Shown here one piece after another: positions 23,530 through 32,087 of a DNA stretch of 47,229 bases. The position numbers were made by a program, and so were the translations under genes. Source of the stretch: Vibrio fluminensis (GTDB taxonomy: Bacteria > Pseudomonadota > Gammaproteobacteria > Enterobacterales > Vibrionaceae); assembly GCF_015278125.1 (NCBI RefSeq), contig NZ_JADILO010000041.1:1-47229 (forward strand). Reading direction: 5' to 3'. How positions within the stretch are numbered: the first letter of the stretch is position 1; the number at the start of each line of letters is the position of its first letter. The notes beneath the pieces are model-generated. The model saw only the letters and a list, made by a program, of their open reading frames with translations. It searched no databases and had not been told where the DNA came from.

Positions 23530-24402
23530 ATGAACTATGAGGGCAAAGTATATCGACCATGGATTGAAGCACGCAGCATCTTGATTCAAGTCACGCTAGG
23601 ATGCAGCATCAACACCTGTACCTTCTGCAGTATGTTCGATGATAAACGCTTTAAAGTGCGCGATATTGAAGATGTATTTAAAGATATCGAAGAGGCACGC
23701 CGAATCTACCCCCATGTAGAATCGATTTTCCTTATCGACGGCAATGTCATGGCGGCGCGTACCGATTATTTGCTCAAAGTGCTCGATAAGCTGCGCTCGA
23801 CCTTCCCTGAAAACAAGCGAATCTCGCTCTACAGTGGCTTAAATGACTTCCGCCGTAAAACCCCTGCGGAGCTAAAAGAGTTGGTTGATGCCGGCTTAAA
23901 CATGGCTTACTCAGGGTTGGAATCTGGCGATCGTTTGATCTTAGAACAGATCAAAAAACGCATGTCACCAGAACAAGCGATTGAAGGGATGGCGATGGCA
24001 AAAGAAGCGGGCATTGAGATGTTGCTGTCGTTCATCTTTGGCTTAGGTGGGCGTGATCGCTCAGAAGAACACATTATCGCGACCACCGATATCTTAAACA
24101 TTATGCAGCCTGAACATATTGCCCCAATGGCGCTAGCCGTTCAGCCTGGTACAGAAATGGAGCGCGATGTTCAAGCGGGGCGCTTTATCATGCCAAGCCA
24201 AATGCAGGTGCTTGAAGAAGAGAAATACCTGCTGGAAAACCTCAATATCGATACCTTCTATTGGGGCGACCATGGCAATAACTTGATTCAACATAAAGGC
24301 TACTTGCTTGATTCACGCGATTGGTTCCTTGCCAATGTTAACGGGGCAATCAAAAACAACCCGATGGCAAAAGATAATGTGATTCAGACCTTTTCTTGGT
24401 GA
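23530..24402 (+). CDS. radical SAM protein with CX4CX2C cluster motif
   Basis: A 290-residue radical SAM enzyme. The cluster cysteines are C25, C30 and C33 in LGCSINTCTFCSMF, spaced CX4CX2C rather than the usual CX3CX2C. I recall this spacing in a HemN/Elp3-like group often misnamed coproporphyrinogen oxidase. Other barrel motifs are present: IFLIDGNVM, AYSGLESGDRLIL and SFIFGLGGRDR. No extra cysteine clusters or B12 domain. A GGAG ribosome site lies 7 bases before the ATG. The reaction is unknown. It appears to be a single-gene unit. Confidence 0.85.
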   Translation: MNYEGKVYRPWIEARSILIQVTLGCSINTCTFCSMFDDKRFKVRDIEDVFKDIEEARRIYPHVESIFLIDGNVMAARTDYLLKVLDKLRSTFPENKRISLYSGLNDFRRKTPAELKELVDAGLNMAYSGLESGDRLILEQIKKRMSPEQAIEGMAMAKEAGIEMLLSFIFGLGGRDRSEEHIIATTDILNIMQPEHIAPMALAVQPGTEMERDVQAGRFIMPSQMQVLEEEKYLLENLNIDTFYWGDHGNNLIQHKGYLLDSRDWFLANVNGAIKNNPMAKDNVIQTFSW

Positions 24403-24458
24403 TCAGCCTCATGCTACCAAGGTTAAAGCTGCCAAGATTAAAACAGCCAGCTTAGAAA

Positions 24459-24489
24459 GTCGCTATCGACATACGGTGCCGATAGCGAC
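24459..24489. terminator. 10-bp hairpin after the radical SAM gene
   Basis: GTCGCTATCG / CGATAGCGAC is a perfect 10-bp stem with an 11-base loop, 57 bases after the stop. No T-run, so it may be a rho-type boundary or an operator-like palindrome. Confidence 0.5.
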
Positions 24490-24639
24490 ATACCTCTACC
24501 GCAGCACCTTTCTTTCGAAGCCTCTTTTGTCTGGCTCATTAAGACTGTCGCGTTAGGATTTCACGCCACTTAATGTAGGTTTGTACGCCGATATTGTTTA
24601 AAATAGCCTACAGCGACATTGCTCATTTAGGGAAAAGCA

Positions 24640-25353
24640 TTGAAAAAATATCAGCAACTCGTCCAAGATATCGTCAGTAAGATTTGCCAGGGAACGATCA
24701 CCAACAAACTCCCATCAGAGCGAGAGCTTGCCGAACGTCACGACATTCCTAGATTTTCAGTGAGAAAAGCCCTCTCAAAGCTAGAGGCGATTGGCATGGT
24801 AAAAGCGAGAGTCGGTTCTGGGTATTTTGTGAATACCTCGATAATGGAATCGCCGCTGATTTATAACTCAATCACTGAAAATAAATTCGATGAAATTTCC
24901 TATAAAAAGCTCAAACTGAGTAAGCGATTACCCACTGCTCACGAGATGGAGATTTTCTCTATTGGCGAGAACGACTATCTATGGAGTATTAAAAGGTTAC
25001 GTCTAGTGCAGAACAAAATTACTCAGCTTGAACAAGCGCGCCTGCCAGTCAAACTTTTCCCAAAAATAACCGACAGCAACGTCGAAAACTCACTGCAAAA
25101 ATACGCCTTATCACTTGGGCTTGAAATTGATAGCTACCTGACGACTTATCAAGCGGTCAGCCTTGCCAGTGAAGATGCACAATTTTTGGAATGTAAACGC
25201 TCGGCTCCGGCAATGAGTATTACCAATCGCGGCTTCCTAAAATCTGGTGAAGTGTTTGTGGTAAGTGAGATTCTCGATATTAACTATCAATGCACTTATC
25301 ACACGAAGTTCAATAACGAGAGCTTGCAGCATAGAGATCAAGACGACCGCTAA
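24640..25353 (+). CDS. GntR-family (UTRA) regulator
   Basis: A 237-residue regulator starting at TTG 24640 with a GGGA ribosome site about 7 bases ahead. Winged helix at residues 1-70 (LPSERELAERHDIPRFSVRKALSKL, VGSGYFV), then a UTRA-like ligand domain (IKRLRLVQNKITQLEQARLP). It is not closely similar to the GntR at 18935. It is convergent with the dehydratase-family gene and near a PTS gene; the most likely role is to control those two from their shared intergenic region. Its stop codon lies inside its own terminator. Confidence 0.86.
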   Translation: MKKYQQLVQDIVSKICQGTITNKLPSERELAERHDIPRFSVRKALSKLEAIGMVKARVGSGYFVNTSIMESPLIYNSITENKFDEISYKKLKLSKRLPTAHEMEIFSIGENDYLWSIKRLRLVQNKITQLEQARLPVKLFPKITDSNVENSLQKYALSLGLEIDSYLTTYQAVSLASEDAQFLECKRSAPAMSITNRGFLKSGEVFVVSEILDINYQCTYHTKFNNESLQHRDQDDR

Positions 25354-25369
25354 AAAGCGGTCGTTTTAT
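25343..25369 (+). terminator. rho-independent terminator overlapping the gntR stop
   Basis: ACGACCGCT / AGCGGTCGT with an AAAA loop, then TTTTATT. The stop codon TAA lies at the stem-loop junction, so translating ribosomes reach the hairpin. Confidence 0.88.
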
Positions 25370-25405
25370 TATGAGCTCATTGTAAGCACTAGCTTGTTCT
25401 AATTG

Positions 25406-26605
25406 CTATGGGGTATGGATCGCGCCATCCGGCAGGCGACTTTGCGTCCACTCATGCGGGCGATATTCCACGGGAAAATCAAGCGCAGCACTGCGGTCCA
25501 TCTCGACACCAATTCCTGGTATTTCTGCAGCATATAGGTAACCATTTCTTGGTTCAGCCGCGTTTGGAAACACTTTGCGCGTGTTTTCGTTGTAATGAAC
25601 ATGCTCTTGAATGGCGCTATTGTGCAAGTGTACGTTCAAGTGAGTATTCACCGCTGCGCCGATTGGCGTCATATCCGGCGGACAGTGCCAAGCAATGCGC
25701 ACCCCAAAACTTTGACACAAATGGCCAAGCTTAAGCGCTGGCGTGATGCCGCCAATTTGTGACACGTGGCAACGGATAAAATCGATACGACGATTAATAA
25801 TTACCGACTTCCATTCTTCCGGGTTATTAAATAATTCCCCTAACGCCAAAGAAACACAGGTTTGATTTCGAATATTATCCAACCACTCCGTTTGGTTTGG
25901 CGGTAAAATATCTTCAATAAAGAATGGGTTATATTCTTCAACTAATTTAGCGAACCTTAACGCCTGATTAGGAAATAATCGCTCGTGCACATCATGCAAT
26001 ATATGAAAATGGTTTTTATATTTATTTCTCAATTGTTTAAACATCTCAACCGTATTTTCAATATACTGGTCTTGATCATAATAAGAACCCGCGGTTGGCT
26101 GCTCAGTCGCGTGTAAATTGTCTGGCACGCCACCATAAAAGCCTAATTGACAACGAATGTGTTTATACCCTTGCTTTAAATACTCATCAACTTGCTTATA
26201 TAACCCTTCCATTGTGTCGCTCGTTGCATGGGTATAGACAGCAATTGCATCACGAGACTTACCACCAAACAGTTGATGCAAAGGCATGCCTGCACGCTTC
26301 GCTTTGATGTCCCACAATGCCATATCTACACCGGATATGGCATTATTGATCACCGGACCATTGCGCCAATAGGCGTTGACCATCATCATTTGCCATAGAT
26401 CTTCGATGTTACTTGCATCTCGACCGATCATGAGTGGCTTGATGTACTCATCGACCATGGTTTTGACCGCCAATGGGCGCTGTTGGAAGGTAGCACAACC
26501 GTAACCGGTCAGACCCGATTCTGTTTCGACGATTACTGTTATTAAATTGTGTCTATCTGGTTTCGTAATAATACATTCGATATTTGAAATGATATCTTTT
26601 GTCAT
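25406..26605 (-). CDS. enolase-superfamily sugar-acid dehydratase (ManD/RspA family)
   Basis: A 399-residue member of the mandelate racemase/enolase superfamily. Metal ligands fit D205 (ILHDVHERL), E231 (FFIEDILPP) and E257 (LALGELFNN), with H207 adjacent and AWHCPPDMTPIG after them. These features place it in the D-mannonate dehydratase/RspA group, which removes water from sugar acids using Mg2+. The loop HIRCQLGFYGGVPDN differs from the high-activity mannonate dehydratases as I recall them, so the true substrate may be another sugar acid. It is divergent from a PTS permease. There is no good ribosome site before the ATG. Confidence 0.85.
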   Translation of the reverse strand: MTKDIISNIECIITKPDRHNLITVIVETESGLTGYGCATFQQRPLAVKTMVDEYIKPLMIGRDASNIEDLWQMMMVNAYWRNGPVINNAISGVDMALWDIKAKRAGMPLHQLFGGKSRDAIAVYTHATSDTMEGLYKQVDEYLKQGYKHIRCQLGFYGGVPDNLHATEQPTAGSYYDQDQYIENTVEMFKQLRNKYKNHFHILHDVHERLFPNQALRFAKLVEEYNPFFIEDILPPNQTEWLDNIRNQTCVSLALGELFNNPEEWKSVIINRRIDFIRCHVSQIGGITPALKLGHLCQSFGVRIAWHCPPDMTPIGAAVNTHLNVHLHNSAIQEHVHYNENTRKVFPNAAEPRNGYLYAAEIPGIGVEMDRSAALDFPVEYRPHEWTQSRLPDGAIHTP

Positions 26606-26670
26606 AATTTTAACTCAAAACGGGTTTCTGCATTTATATAAACCTGAAAATAGGCACATTTCAATAGGTA

Positions 26671-26685
26671 AATTTTGTCAAAATT
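26671..26685. promoter_or_regulatory. 15-bp palindrome in the dehydratase/PTS divergent promoter
   Basis: AATTTTGTCAAAATT is a perfect palindrome around a central T. It is a candidate operator for the GntR at 24640. Confidence 0.5.
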
Positions 26686-26689
26686 CAAC

Positions 26690-26730
26690 TGGTTCGTTTT
26701 TGCATTACTTTCGAATTGGAAAACAAACCA
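26690..26730. promoter_or_regulatory. inverted repeat in the same divergent promoter
   Basis: TGGTTCGTTTT and AAAACAAACCA are inverted with 10 of 11 matches around 19 bases. Possible regulator site. Confidence 0.35.
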
Positions 26731-26772
26731 ATGCGAGTAAAATAGCCAAAAATAATATTTAGCGTTTTTTTG

Positions 26773-26788
26773 TGTGACATAAGTCTCT
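26773..26788. promoter_or_regulatory. CRP-like site upstream of the PTS EIIBC gene
   Basis: TGTGACATAAGTCTCT has the full TGTGA half-site and a degraded TCACA half. CRP control would be normal for a PTS sugar gene. Confidence 0.4.
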
Positions 26789-26861
26789 TTATTTTCGATT
26801 GGATAAAAATCACTGCCCGATATGATTAAATCAACAATTTGGTGAAACTTGAGGCTCTCTC

Positions 26862-28283
26862 ATGGAATTAACAGAAAAAAATAACGATGTAATTGCACAT
26901 GCAACAGCATCGAACAATTTAGATACGCACTTAGAATTACTGGTTCAAGCACTTGGTGGGCGTGCAAATATCATCAACATCACTCACTGTATGACTCGCT
27001 TGCGCTTCAAGTTAGCCGACGAAACATTAGCAGACAAAGCCAAGCTTGAAGGCATCAAAGGCGTGAAAGGTGTAGTGCTGGCACAAGGTCAAACTCAGGT
27101 AGTGATTGGGGTTGATGTTGAGAAATGGTACAACGCACTATCAGGTACCGCGCAAGCGTCTGACTCTGTAGAAGTCGAAGCTGAGAAAGGTAAGCTATTC
27201 CAAAGCGCGATGCGTATTGTTGCCGGTATCTTTGGTCCAGTCGTTCCAGCGATTGCCGGCGCTGGTATGTTAATGGGTTTGCTATCTGGTTTGATTGCAA
27301 CCAACGTGATTTCAGAAACCTCGGATACGGTATTCTTCTTCCGCTCGATTTCAACTGCCGTGTTCTTCTTCCTGCCGATGCTCGTCTCTTTCTCGGCAGC
27401 GAAAGTATTTAAGGTGAACGAGTACATCGCACTGGCAGTTGCCTCAGCCATGCTGTCACCTGCACTGCTACAAAAAGCCGCAGCGCTTAAAGAAGCTGGC
27501 GCAAATCCAGAGCTGAATGTGTTTGGTGTGGTGCCAATTGAACTGCTTGGCTACGGTGGTGCTATCGTCCCTGCTATTCTTGCGGTTTGGGTGCTATCTA
27601 AGATCACGCCATTTGTTGATCGCTTTGTGCCTAGCTCTGCTAAACCGGTATTTACACCACTATTAGCGTTCACGGTCACTTCTGTTGTGGTACTTTCTTT
27701 TGTTGCCCCGGCAGGTATGTGGCTAAGTAACGGTGCAGGCTGGTTAGTAAGCTCTCTACTGGAAATTTCACCGACGCTTACTGGCTTTATTTTTGGTCTT
27801 ACTCGTCCAATCACGATTGTGTTGGGGATTCACCACAGTATGACGCCGATCAGCTTGAACAACTTCGCTTTGTACGGCAAGGACTTACTGATGCCAATCA
27901 TGTGTCTCGGCAACATCGCTATTGCGGGGGCGACCATTGCGATGTGGTATAAGCAACGTAGCAATGTGTCAAAAGAGCAATCGAGTGTCACGCTTGGCTC
28001 TGGTATCACGGCGATTCTTGGTATCACAGAACCAGCACTATTCGGTATTCTGACTAAGTACACCAAAGCACTGTTTATGGCGAGTTTAGCTGCTGGCATC
28101 ATGGGCGCGGTATCAGTAACGATTGATACTCACCTAACCAGCTACATTCTGTCTTCAATCTTCAGTTTGCCAGCTTACTTGGCAAGTGGCACGCAGAACT
28201 TTATCCAAGCAGTACTTGGGATTGTGGGTGTGTTCGCACTTTCATTCACATTAACCATGATGTTTGTTCGCACTGAAAAGTAG
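26862..28283 (+). CDS. PTS EIIBC, glucose/sucrose superfamily
   Basis: A 473-residue permease. The EIIB domain (about residues 20-95) has phosphocysteine C43 in NIINITHCMTRLRF. The EIIC domain (about residues 115-470) has the sucrose/beta-glucoside-type sequences AGIFGPVVPAIAGAGMLMG, VLGIHHSMTPI and LGITEPALFG. No EIIA is fused or adjacent, so it probably uses the general glucose EIIA (Crr). It is divergent from the sugar-acid dehydratase-family gene, with a palindrome and a CRP-like site between. The sugar is unknown; if the dehydratase acts on the product, an acidic sugar is implied. Confidence 0.9.
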   Translation: MELTEKNNDVIAHATASNNLDTHLELLVQALGGRANIINITHCMTRLRFKLADETLADKAKLEGIKGVKGVVLAQGQTQVVIGVDVEKWYNALSGTAQASDSVEVEAEKGKLFQSAMRIVAGIFGPVVPAIAGAGMLMGLLSGLIATNVISETSDTVFFFRSISTAVFFFLPMLVSFSAAKVFKVNEYIALAVASAMLSPALLQKAAALKEAGANPELNVFGVVPIELLGYGGAIVPAILAVWVLSKITPFVDRFVPSSAKPVFTPLLAFTVTSVVVLSFVAPAGMWLSNGAGWLVSSLLEISPTLTGFIFGLTRPITIVLGIHHSMTPISLNNFALYGKDLLMPIMCLGNIAIAGATIAMWYKQRSNVSKEQSSVTLGSGITAILGITEPALFGILTKYTKALFMASLAAGIMGAVSVTIDTHLTSYILSSIFSLPAYLASGTQNFIQAVLGIVGVFALSFTLTMMFVRTEK

Positions 28284-28299
28284 TATCAAGCTAAAAACT

Positions 28300-28328
28300 A
28301 AGGCTCTCATGTTGAGAGCCTTTTTTAT
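28300..28328 (+). terminator. rho-independent terminator of the PTS gene
   Basis: AAGGCTCTC / GAGAGCCTT, 9-bp stem with a 5-base loop and a TTTTATTTT tail. Confidence 0.92.
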
Positions 28329-28374
28329 TTTCAGAGAGTTTGTCGGCTCACTGAGCTAGATTTACCGACTAGGT

Positions 28375-29277
28375 TTACTTGCCTGCGCTTTCCCAATAAG
28401 GTGGGTTGCCATAAAAGTCGGCAAAGTAGTCGATAAATGCGCGTACTTTGGGTGCCATTAATCGCGAGCTTGGATAAACAGCCCAAATAGCGGCGTTTGA
28501 CGTCAGAGGGTAGTCTTGTAGGATTTGCACAAGTTTGCCGCTCGCAAGCTCCCTGTAGACGCTCCACTTAGAGTTGATTGAGATGCCTAATCCATCGGTG
28601 GTCGCATCACGCATCGCATCGCCATTATCAACACGGATACTGCCTTTCGCTTTGATGGCGACTACGCCCTGCGGGGTTTCAAATGACCAGTGATCCATCC
28701 CCATAAGCAGTACGCAATTATGCTCTGCTAACTCACTTGGGTGCTGTGGCGTACCATACTTTGCGAGATACTCTGGTGATGCGCAAACAATGCGTGGGTC
28801 GCCTGCAATCTTCTTCGCAACTAAACTTGAGTCTTTCAACTCCGAGATACGAATCGCCACATCAAACCCACCTTCAACCAGATCCAGTACCGAATCAGAA
28901 AAACGCAAATCAACACTTAACTCAGGGTAATCTTGAAGGAAGTTTTTTAATGCTGGCATCAAATGCATACGCCCAAAAGAGGCAGGCGTTGTCACACGCA
29001 ACGTGCCACTTGGTGAAGCTTGACCAACACCAATAGCACCTTTTGCAGCGTCGACACTGGCGAGCACATCTTCAGCGTGTGGAAGAAAAGCTTCCCCTTC
29101 TTGAGTCAGCGAGACTTTACGCGTGGTACGATGCACTAAACGCACACCCAAGCCTTCTTCCAGTTTATTAATGTGGGCACTTGCCACCGCCGGTGATAAG
29201 CCCAGCTCTTGCCCCGCCATACTAATGTTGTGAGTTGAAGCCAAACGCACAAATAACTTCAAGTGCTCAATATTCAT
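28375..29277 (-). CDS. LysR-family regulator
   Basis: A 300-residue LysR protein of the CrgA/DsdC-like group. The winged helix (residues 1-60) includes TAGQ-type helix SMAGQELGLSPAVASAHINKLEEGLGVRLVH split as NISMAGQELGLSP and then LVHRTTRKVSLT, and the C-terminal effector domain begins SGTLRVTTPASFGRMHL. It is in tandem with another LysR gene on the same strand (65 bases apart), from which it is clearly diverged. No target operon is adjacent other than the PTS gene converging on it. Confidence 0.9.
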   Translation of the reverse strand: MNIEHLKLFVRLASTHNISMAGQELGLSPAVASAHINKLEEGLGVRLVHRTTRKVSLTQEGEAFLPHAEDVLASVDAAKGAIGVGQASPSGTLRVTTPASFGRMHLMPALKNFLQDYPELSVDLRFSDSVLDLVEGGFDVAIRISELKDSSLVAKKIAGDPRIVCASPEYLAKYGTPQHPSELAEHNCVLLMGMDHWSFETPQGVVAIKAKGSIRVDNGDAMRDATTDGLGISINSKWSVYRELASGKLVQILQDYPLTSNAAIWAVYPSSRLMAPKVRAFIDYFADFYGNPPYWESAGK

Positions 29278-29342
29278 AACAGTCCTTATTACGTCCTAAC
29301 TGCAAATATATGCTGTGCTTAGCATAAGTTAATTCTTACATT

Positions 29343-30245
29343 TTAACGAAGCTCTTCCACCACCAAATCGATAAAGCGGCGCACTTTAGTCGACATATGT
29401 TTGCGGCTTGGGTAGACCAAGCACATCTCAATGCGATGGACAGGCAAGTCGGTAAATAATTCCACTAACTCACCGCTATTGATCCCATCCATCACCAGCG
29501 CCTCTGGCAGTCGGCAGATACCTTGTCCAAGCAAACAAAGACTGAGCTCCATTTCTGGGCTATTGGTGGTCAGTACGCCCGTTACATCCACTTTAAGTAA
29601 ACTGCCGTCGCTATCAATATAACTCCAAACATATGGCTGCTTATGGTTGCTATAACAAAGCAGCTTATGTCGCGTCAGTTCTGAAGGATGTTTCGGCGTG
29701 CCAAATTGTTTCAGGTATTGTGGTGAAGCAACCGTTCGAGTGCACGAGCGCTGCACCAAGCGGCTGATCAAACTCGAATCCTCCGCGCTGGCAGAGGAGC
29801 GCAATACCACATCATAACCATCCCCAATAAGATCAACGCGGTGATCGCTGGCAAATACTTCCACTTTCACTTTTGGGTAAAGCTGCATGTATTTCGCCAG
29901 CACTGGGCTTAACTGACTGGCACCAAAGTTAACCGGGCAACTGATCTTTAATGTGCCTTTTGGCTCTTCTTGCTTACCGCTGATGGCTTGTTCTAGCTCT
30001 TGAGCGCTCTCAATCAGCTGCTTAGTTTGTTGAAAATAGTGCTCGCCTTCTGGGGTTAAGCTTAGGGTTCGCGTAGTACGGTGTAGTAAGCGAACACCCA
30101 GTCGCTCTTCTAGTTTATTAATTTCTTTACTGATGAAAGAAGTAGAGTGCCCTGTGGCATTGGCGGCATTAGTAAAGCTGCCCTGCTCGACGACCGTGGT
30201 AAAAATCACCATGCCATCAAGTAAATTAGTTGCTGAAACGACCAT
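29343..30245 (-). CDS. LysR-family regulator, divergent from FMN reductase
   Basis: A 300-residue LysR protein with N-terminal helix-turn-helix (FTNAANATGHSTSFISKEINKL split here as FTNAANATGHSTSFIS) and RTLSLTPEGEHYFQQ, then a periplasmic-binding-like effector domain beginning KGTLKISCPVNFGASQL. An AAGG ribosome site lies 6 bases before the ATG. It faces the FMN reductase gene across 110 bases, the standard LysR layout, so it probably regulates that gene. Confidence 0.9.
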   Translation of the reverse strand: MVVSATNLLDGMVIFTTVVEQGSFTNAANATGHSTSFISKEINKLEERLGVRLLHRTTRTLSLTPEGEHYFQQTKQLIESAQELEQAISGKQEEPKGTLKISCPVNFGASQLSPVLAKYMQLYPKVKVEVFASDHRVDLIGDGYDVVLRSSASAEDSSLISRLVQRSCTRTVASPQYLKQFGTPKHPSELTRHKLLCYSNHKQPYVWSYIDSDGSLLKVDVTGVLTTNSPEMELSLCLLGQGICRLPEALVMDGINSGELVELFTDLPVHRIEMCLVYPSRKHMSTKVRRFIDLVVEELR

Positions 30246-30355
30246 GATAAACCTTACTAAAAGTCATATGGAAATAATAATTACACATTTACCCTATTAA
30301 TCAAAATATGGAATCAAACTAAACTACATCCATCAACCGAATTGAGGAAAGAACG

Positions 30356-30877
30356 ATGAAAGTATTAGCATTTGGCGCAAGCAACAACAAACAATCTATC
30401 AACCAACAATTGGCTCACTATGCTGCAAAGCAAGTACCAAACGCAGAAATCACTATGTTGGATATCCACCAGCTAGAAATGCCAATTTTTAGTGATGAAC
30501 GTGAAAAAGAACTGGGTCAACCTGAACAAGCGAAACAGTTCTTTAAAGCGATTGGTGATGCTGACTTAATCGTTATTTCATTTGCTGAGCACAACGGCTC
30601 TTACACCGCGGCTTACAAAAACGTATTCGATTGGACGTCACGTATCGATATGAAAGTATTCCAAGGTAAGCCAGTGATCATGCTTGCGACTTCTCCAGGC
30701 CCTGGCGGTGCAGGTAGCGTACTTGCAGCAGCATCTGGCTCTGCGCCTTACTTCGCAGCAGACGTTAAAGCCAGCATCTCGCTACCAAGCTTTTACGACA
30801 ACTTCGATATGGAAGCGGGTCAAGTGACTTCTGAAGAGTTTAATCGCCAGCTATTAGACGCAATCGAAACACTGTAA
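30356..30877 (+). CDS. NADPH-dependent FMN reductase family protein
   Basis: A 173-residue flavodoxin-like protein. The phosphate loop is at the start (AFGASNNKQSINQQ), PxxNGSYT appears as FAEHNGSYTAAYKN, and the flavin-contacting loop is ATSPGPGGAGSVL. These match the FMN_red family (azoreductase, chromate or quinone reductase). A GAGGAAAG ribosome site precedes the ATG. It is likely cytoplasmic and controlled by the divergent LysR; expected to act in redox or electrophile stress. The substrate is not evident. Confidence 0.9.
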   Translation: MKVLAFGASNNKQSINQQLAHYAAKQVPNAEITMLDIHQLEMPIFSDEREKELGQPEQAKQFFKAIGDADLIVISFAEHNGSYTAAYKNVFDWTSRIDMKVFQGKPVIMLATSPGPGGAGSVLAAASGSAPYFAADVKASISLPSFYDNFDMEAGQVTSEEFNRQLLDAIETL

Positions 30878-30885
30878 TTTATACC

Positions 30886-31001
30886 AATCAGCATAAGTCT
30901 TTGATCATTCTTGCTGATTAAAATCGCTGATAACGTTGTTGCAGATTTTGTAATTAGAATAACTAGTTAGCGGCAATCTGCGCCTAGTTCTAAGCGATTT
31001 T
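30886..31001. repeat. structured intergenic element with nested hairpins
   Basis: Hairpin one: AATCAGCA (30886-30893) with TGCTGATT (30912-30919). Nested hairpin two: outer AAAATCGCT (30920-30928) with AGCGATTTT (30993-31001), inner GCAGATT (30941-30947) with AATCTGC (30975-30981). It starts 8 bases after the FMN reductase stop and fills most of the gap before dedA. It resembles dispersed Vibrio intergenic repeats in style; it may also act as a terminator. No protein gene is supported in 30878-31219. Confidence 0.55.
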
Positions 31002-31219
31002 TCTTGCGCAATTTACAGTAGGGTGGCTTCTTGCATTTATGTCACCTCAATCTTGCTCACATTTCTCCGCCTAAAAAACTCCGAATGCGGACTGATTCTG
31101 TACAATTTATCTACACTATTTTTAAGGTAACGTCAGAATTAGCTAAAGCGCATCACCTTGGCTTGATCAAGCTTAGCCACAGGAGTATTAAAACGCTTTG
31201 CATGTTGTGGGAGCCGAAC

Positions 31220-31834
31220 TTGGAACACATCAATCAGCTACTCGACGCCATGTCCCCATTACTGGACCAATATGGCTACCTCGCATTAATCGTTAGCATC
31301 TTTCTCGAAGGCGTAGGCGTCCCCATGCCCGGTCAATCTTTGATGATTGCCGCTTCAATTCTCGCATCACGTGGCGTTATGAACCTTTCCATGGTTATGG
31401 CCGCCTCTTGGTTAGCGTGCTTTATCGGTAACACCTGTGGCTACTTACTCGGCTACTATTTTGAAACTTGGTTAGATAAAAAAGGCTATATATCTGGCGA
31501 CAAATTTAAAAAGCTGCAAGGCGCGATTCAAAAATATGGTCCTGCTTGCTTGGTAATCAGTCGCTTTATCGAGGGTATGAAACAATTTATGCCACTTGCC
31601 TGCGGCATCGCTAAGATGCCAAAGCGAGAATTCCTACTCGGTAACGCGCTCGCGTCGACGATCTGGGTTGCGGTATTTAGCCTACTCACCAATTTTGCCT
31701 TTGCGCATCTACACCAACTCGCCACTTTCTATACCAATAATCAACTATTAGTGTGGCTTGTAGTCGGTACGCTACTTCTTTCGGTTATTACATTCGTGCT
31801 GCGTCGTCGCAAGCAAAAACTGTCAAAGAAATAA
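31220..31834 (+). CDS. DedA-family membrane protein
   Basis: A 204-residue inner-membrane protein of the DedA/SNARE-associated (VTT) family, linked to envelope homeostasis and undecaprenyl-phosphate or phospholipid flipping. Family signatures: FLEGVGVPMPGQSLM (helix 1 region), GNTCGYLLGYYF, and SRFIEGMKQFMPLACGIAKM. I place the start at TTG 31220 because GGGAG lies 6 bases ahead and the reading then begins just before the first helix. The frame is open from 31031, and an ATG at 31202 lacks a ribosome site; the extra N-terminal residues would be unlike the family. Confidence 0.87.
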   Translation: MEHINQLLDAMSPLLDQYGYLALIVSIFLEGVGVPMPGQSLMIAASILASRGVMNLSMVMAASWLACFIGNTCGYLLGYYFETWLDKKGYISGDKFKKLQGAIQKYGPACLVISRFIEGMKQFMPLACGIAKMPKREFLLGNALASTIWVAVFSLLTNFAFAHLHQLATFYTNNQLLVWLVVGTLLLSVITFVLRRRKQKLSKK

Positions 31835-31842
31835 TCAGAAAG

Positions 31843-31913
31843 CAGAGAAAGCAGCAGTCGATAGACGTTCTGGGGGTACAGGAGCGGGCGACTAACCACT
31901 ACTGCTTTCTCTG
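31843..31913. other. large inverted repeat between dedA and sgrR
   Basis: CAGAGAAAGCAG (31843-31854) pairs with CTGCTTTCTCTG (31902-31913), with AGTCG / CGACT further in. It begins 8 bases after the dedA stop. It may be a terminator without a T-run, or part of a small RNA. SgrR in enterobacteria is next to the sRNA SgrS, but I cannot show that this is its counterpart. Confidence 0.45.
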
Positions 31914-32087
31914 ATCTCTTTATGATGCTATTGTCCTTTACTATAAGGAAAAGAAATAGTGAGCAATTTTTCCAACTCCATTCCTCATTTCGCTTAGTCA
32001 GCGTGAATATCAGCAAATTTCTGCGCAATTAGCGCAATATGAGGAACTGACATCGTGAATCATTGCTTGATTTAAAGAGATCGCCCT

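Noticed and set aside
23489..23533. 14-codon frame whose TGA overlaps the ATG of the radical SAM gene
   Set aside because: It lacks a ribosome site at proper spacing; the radical SAM gene has its own GGAG.
31843..31913. SgrS small RNA
   Set aside because: No visible ptsG-pairing region or T-rich Hfq tail; kept only as an inverted repeat.
31741..32028. 95-residue minus-strand frame upstream of sgrR
   Set aside because: It overlaps the end of dedA and the large inverted repeat, has no ribosome site, and looks like a shadow.
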